A stretch of 64,000 bases of DNA, from assembly GCF_000813745.1 (NCBI RefSeq), contig NZ_JWLC01000018.1, forward strand, positions 113,910 to 177,909, written 5' to 3'. The notes beneath the pieces are model-generated. The model was given only the letters and a program-made list of their open reading frames with translations. It searched no databases and had not been told where the DNA came from. The position numbers and the translations under genes were made by a program. Source of the DNA: Leisingera sp. ANG-M1. Lineage in GTDB: Bacteria; Pseudomonadota; Alphaproteobacteria; Rhodobacterales; Rhodobacteraceae. This document shows, in pieces, positions 61,074 to 64,000 of this stretch (its first letter is position 1; every line of letters starts with the position of its first letter).

Positions 61074-64000
61074 ATGCGACTCATGTTCGCCGAATTCGCC
61101 TGCCTGTCCAATTTCACCTTCCTCACCGGGGCGTCGCATCCAGAGGAATACGTGACCCGTACGCTGGCGCTGGGGATCGGGGCGGTGGCGGTTGCCGATG
61201 AGAACTCGGTGGCAGGCATCGTGCGGGCCCATGCGGAATGCGCTGATATCGCCCGGCGGGTGCGCGAGCGGCAGACCTGGGACCGGCAGCACACGTCGAT
61301 CGGGCCGCCGCGTCCCGAAGGCATCCCGCCGCCGCGCTCCTTCCCGGTCTATGGCACCGTGCGGCTGATCCCGGCGGCGCGGCTGATCTTCACCGACGCG
61401 CCGGAGGTGATTGCGCTGCCCATGAACCGCACTGGCTGGGGCAGCCTGACGCGGCTGCTCTCAACGGGGCGGCTGAGGGCAGAGAAGGGCAGCTGCATCC
61501 TGCATTTCTCCGACCTCATGGAGTTTGCCGATGGTCTCCACCTGCTGCTGCTGCCGCAGGCGGAACATCTGCCCGGCGGCGCGGGCGGATGGGGGCCGCA
61601 TATGGAGGGGCTGACGCGCCGCTTTGCCGGGCGGATGCATCTTTTGATGACACCTGCCTATGATGGCGGCGACCAGGCGCGGTTTGCCCGGCTCTCAGAC
61701 CTCGCCCAACGCCTGAACCTGCCGCCGCTCGCCAGCGCCGCGCCGCGGATGCATCACGGCAGCCGCCGCCGCCTTGGCGACGTGCTCAGCGCTATCCGCC
61801 TGCGCTGCAAGGTCGAACACTTGGGCCGCGCCGCCATGGCCAATGGCGAGCAGCGCTTGCGGTCCGAGGCCGAGATGCGCCGCCTGTTCCGCGGCCATGA
61901 AGACGCCGTGGACAATGCCGCCCGGCTGGCAGGCCAGCTGACCTTCTCGCTGGATGAGCTGCGCTATGACTACCCGGACGAGGGCAGCGAGCAGGAAACC
62001 CCGCCGCAGCGCCTCAGGCGCCTCGCTGAAGAGGGCCTCAGATGGCGCTACCCGGGCGGCGCGCCGGACAAGGTGCGCACGCTGCTGGAGCATGAGCTGG
62101 CCCTGATCGCCAAGCTGAAATACGACCCCTATTTCCTTACCGTGCGCGATATCGTCGATTTTGCCCGCTCCCGCGGGATCCTCTGCCAGGGGCGCGGCTC
62201 GGCGGCAAACTCGGTGGTCTGCTATTGCCTGGGCGTCACTTCGGTCAGCCCGGAGCTGGGCACCATGGTGTTCGAGCGTTTCGTCAGTGAAGCCCGTGAC
62301 GAGCCGCCCGACATCGATGTCGATTTCGAGCACGAGCGGCGCGAGGAGGTGATCCAGTGGATCTATGAACGCTACGGCCGCCACCGGGCGGGCCTCTGTG
62401 CCACGGTGATCCACTACCGCGGCAAACGCGCCATCCGCGAGGTGGGCCGCGCCATGGGCCTCACCGAGGACACCATCTCAGCGCTTTCCTCGCAGCTTTG
62501 GGGCTTCTTCAGTGCCAAGGGGGTGGAGGAAGAGCGGATGCGCGAGATCGGGCTGGACCCAAACAGCCGCCGCCTGCAGCTGACCATGCAGCTGGTGGAG
62601 CAGATCATCGGCTTCCCCCGCCACCTCAGCCAGCATGTGGGCGGTTTCATCATCACCCAAGGCCGCCTGGATGAGCTGGTGCCGATCGAGAACGCCACCA
62701 TGGAGGGGCGTACGGTCATTTGCTGGGACAAGGATGACATCGACACGCTGGGCATCCTCAAGGTCGATGTGCTGTCGCTGGGGATGCTCACCTGCATCCG
62801 CAAGGCCTTTGACCTGATGCAGCAGCACCACCAGCTGGACTACAGCCTGGCCACCCTGCCGCCCGAGGACCCGGCGGTCTATAACATGCTGTGCCGCGCC
62901 GACAGCATCGGGGTGTTCCAAGTGGAAAGCCGGGCGCAGATGAACTTCCTGCCGCGGATGCGCCCGCGCAAATTCTACGACCTGGTGATCGAGGTCGCCA
63001 TCGTCCGCCCCGGTCCGATCCAGGGCGACATGGTGCATCCCTATATCCGCCGCAGGAATGGCGAGGAGCCGGTGCATTTCCCCTCGGATGCGCTGGGCGA
63101 GGTGCTGGGAAAGACCCTCGGCGTGCCGCTGTTCCAAGAGCAGGCGATGCAGATCGCCATCGTCGGCGCCGGCTTTACGCCGGAGCAGGCCGATCGCCTG
63201 CGCCGGTCGCTTGCGACCTTCAAGAAACACGGCAACGTCAGCGAATTCCGCAGCCTGTTCCTGCGCGGCATGGACGCCAACGGCTATGATGCAGAGTTCT
63301 CCGAGCGCTGCTTCTCTCAGATCGAGGGCTTTGGCTCCTACGGCTTCCCGGAAAGCCATGCCGCCAGTTTTGCGCTGCTGGTTTATGCCTCTGCCTGGAT
63401 CAAATGCCACCACCCGGGGATCTTTGCCTGCGCGCTTTTGAACGCCCAGCCGATGGGGTTTTATGCGCCTGCGCAGATCGTGCGCGACGCCCGCGCCCAT
63501 GGGGTCGAGGTGCGCCCGGTCTGCATCAACCGCTCCTACTGGGACAACGCGATGGAGCCCGACGGCCACGGCGGCCTGGCACTGCGGCTGGGCTTCCGCC
63601 AGGTGAAGGGCCTGCGGGATGAGGATGCCGCCTGGCTGACCGCGGCGCGCGGCAACGGTTATCACGAGGTCGAGGACGTCTGGCGCAAGGCAGGCCTGGC
63701 GCCGCCGGTGATCGAGCGGCTGGCCGAGGCCGATGCCTTTGCCGCCCTTGGCCTGAACCGGCGCGAGGCCTTGTGGGCCGCCAAGGCGATCACCGCCCGC
63801 AAACCCCTGCCGCTGTTTGCCCGCGAGCTGGACGGCGAGGCGATTTATGAACCGCAGGCAGACCTGCCGCAGATGGGGCTGGGTGAGGAGGTGGTGGAGG
63901 ATTACGTCGCCATGCGCCTCAGCTTGCGGGCGCATCCGGTGGCGCTGATCCGGCATTTGCTGACGCCGCAGAACACGGGCGGGGGCGCCGGGGGCGGACC
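61074..64000 (+). CDS. dnaE2: Error-prone DNA polymerase DnaE2 (ImuC), 3' partial
   Basis: Runs off the right edge; 975 codons visible from the ATG at 61074. The start EFACLSNFTFLTGASHPEEYV (PHP domain without full catalytic set) and the polymerase segments GRGSAANSVVCYCLG, DIDVDFEHERREEVIQW and FPESHAASFALLVYASAW are typical of DnaE2 rather than DnaE1. DnaE2 makes mutagenic translesion synthesis with ImuA and ImuB. In relatives it usually ends an imuA-imuB-dnaE2 operon; here imuAB are not upstream. Confidence 0.93.
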   Translation, partial: MRLMFAEFACLSNFTFLTGASHPEEYVTRTLALGIGAVAVADENSVAGIVRAHAECADIARRVRERQTWDRQHTSIGPPRPEGIPPPRSFPVYGTVRLIPAARLIFTDAPEVIALPMNRTGWGSLTRLLSTGRLRAEKGSCILHFSDLMEFADGLHLLLLPQAEHLPGGAGGWGPHMEGLTRRFAGRMHLLMTPAYDGGDQARFARLSDLAQRLNLPPLASAAPRMHHGSRRRLGDVLSAIRLRCKVEHLGRAAMANGEQRLRSEAEMRRLFRGHEDAVDNAARLAGQLTFSLDELRYDYPDEGSEQETPPQRLRRLAEEGLRWRYPGGAPDKVRTLLEHELALIAKLKYDPYFLTVRDIVDFARSRGILCQGRGSAANSVVCYCLGVTSVSPELGTMVFERFVSEARDEPPDIDVDFEHERREEVIQWIYERYGRHRAGLCATVIHYRGKRAIREVGRAMGLTEDTISALSSQLWGFFSAKGVEEERMREIGLDPNSRRLQLTMQLVEQIIGFPRHLSQHVGGFIITQGRLDELVPIENATMEGRTVICWDKDDIDTLGILKVDVLSLGMLTCIRKAFDLMQQHHQLDYSLATLPPEDPAVYNMLCRADSIGVFQVESRAQMNFLPRMRPRKFYDLVIEVAIVRPGPIQGDMVHPYIRRRNGEEPVHFPSDALGEVLGKTLGVPLFQEQAMQIAIVGAGFTPEQADRLRRSLATFKKHGNVSEFRSLFLRGMDANGYDAEFSERCFSQIEGFGSYGFPESHAASFALLVYASAWIKCHHPGIFACALLNAQPMGFYAPAQIVRDARAHGVEVRPVCINRSYWDNAMEPDGHGGLALRLGFRQVKGLRDEDAAWLTAARGNGYHEVEDVWRKAGLAPPVIERLAEADAFAALGLNRREALWAAKAITARKPLPLFARELDGEAIYEPQADLPQMGLGEEVVEDYVAMRLSLRAHPVALIRHLLTPQNTGGGAGGG

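Noticed and set aside
62478..63956. 492-codon minus-strand frame opposite dnaE2
   Set aside because: It mirrors the DnaE2 coding frame, has no family motifs, and is typical of antisense frames in GC-rich genes.
1..64000. CRISPR arrays, insertion sequences, prophage or integrated element boundaries
   Set aside because: No regularly spaced direct repeats, transposase, integrase or tRNA-associated att sites were found. The lower-GC genes near 56.5 and 59.4 kb are single-gene anomalies.

Overview
The window is about 64 kb of GC-rich, gene-dense alphaproteobacterial chromosome. Gene content (NapBC, TrhO, a cytochrome c2-like protein with idi, ArfB, UMF1-type MFS, DUF4159/DUF58/MoxR cluster, DnaE2) and gene style suggest Rhodobacteraceae, most likely the Roseobacter group. 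This placement is inference from gene content, not a database match. No tRNA, rRNA, CRISPR array, insertion sequence, phage or integrase gene was seen.

Layout. 1-1.2 kb: end of a periplasmic nitrate reductase operon (napB partial, napC). 1.2-6.6 kb: trhO, then pncA and pncB (NAD salvage) flanking a hybrid histidine kinase. 6.7-15 kb: a minus-strand transport/catabolism block (solute-binding protein, two permeases, double ATPase, GNAT, aldehyde dehydrogenase) with a plus-strand histone-deacetylase-fold amidohydrolase lying between the binding-protein gene and the permeases. 15-18.3 kb: panB-panC and glpK. 18.6-24.9 kb (minus): FAD monooxygenase, idi, cytochrome c2 with an FNR/FixK-type box, P1 peptidase, cupin, SDR, arfB with an unusual leader, queuosine-precursor transporter. 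25-28.8 kb (minus): phytase-like esterase, mepA, MFS transporter, thioesterase. 28.9-32.2 kb (plus): yggT, recQ, yaaA. 32.4-34.7 kb (minus): a hybrid kinase whose first receiver domain is degenerate. 34.8-43.3 kb (plus): alpha-2-macroglobulin, pbpC, and an exported hydratase-like protein. 43.5-50.2 kb (minus): a moxR/DUF58/BatA-DUF4159/membrane-protein operon. 50.3-56.9 kb: DUF1285, DMT transporter, hyi, DUF2798, polA and a small unknown. 56.9-64 kb: flavodoxin-like protein, a DUF2459 gene broken by one in-frame TGA, a zinc-finger protein, an ABC ATPase without a visible permease, a DUF1835 protein, DUF1203, and dnaE2, which runs off the right edge.

Two non-coding themes stand out. First, a dispersed, modular, palindromic repeat (CTCCCGC, variable hairpin, TTGGGC, GC-rich GCGCCGC/GCGGCGC hairpin) occurs at least nine times, nearly always just 3' of a stop codon, and explains the two longest intergenic gaps. 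Second, several short regulatory structures are visible: a leader with an ideal ribosome-binding site, a matching anti-RBS and a terminator upstream of arfB; a structured leader upstream of the queuosine transporter; a perfect 18-bp palindrome upstream of the solute-binding protein; and a TTGAC-N4-GTCAA box upstream of cytochrome c2.
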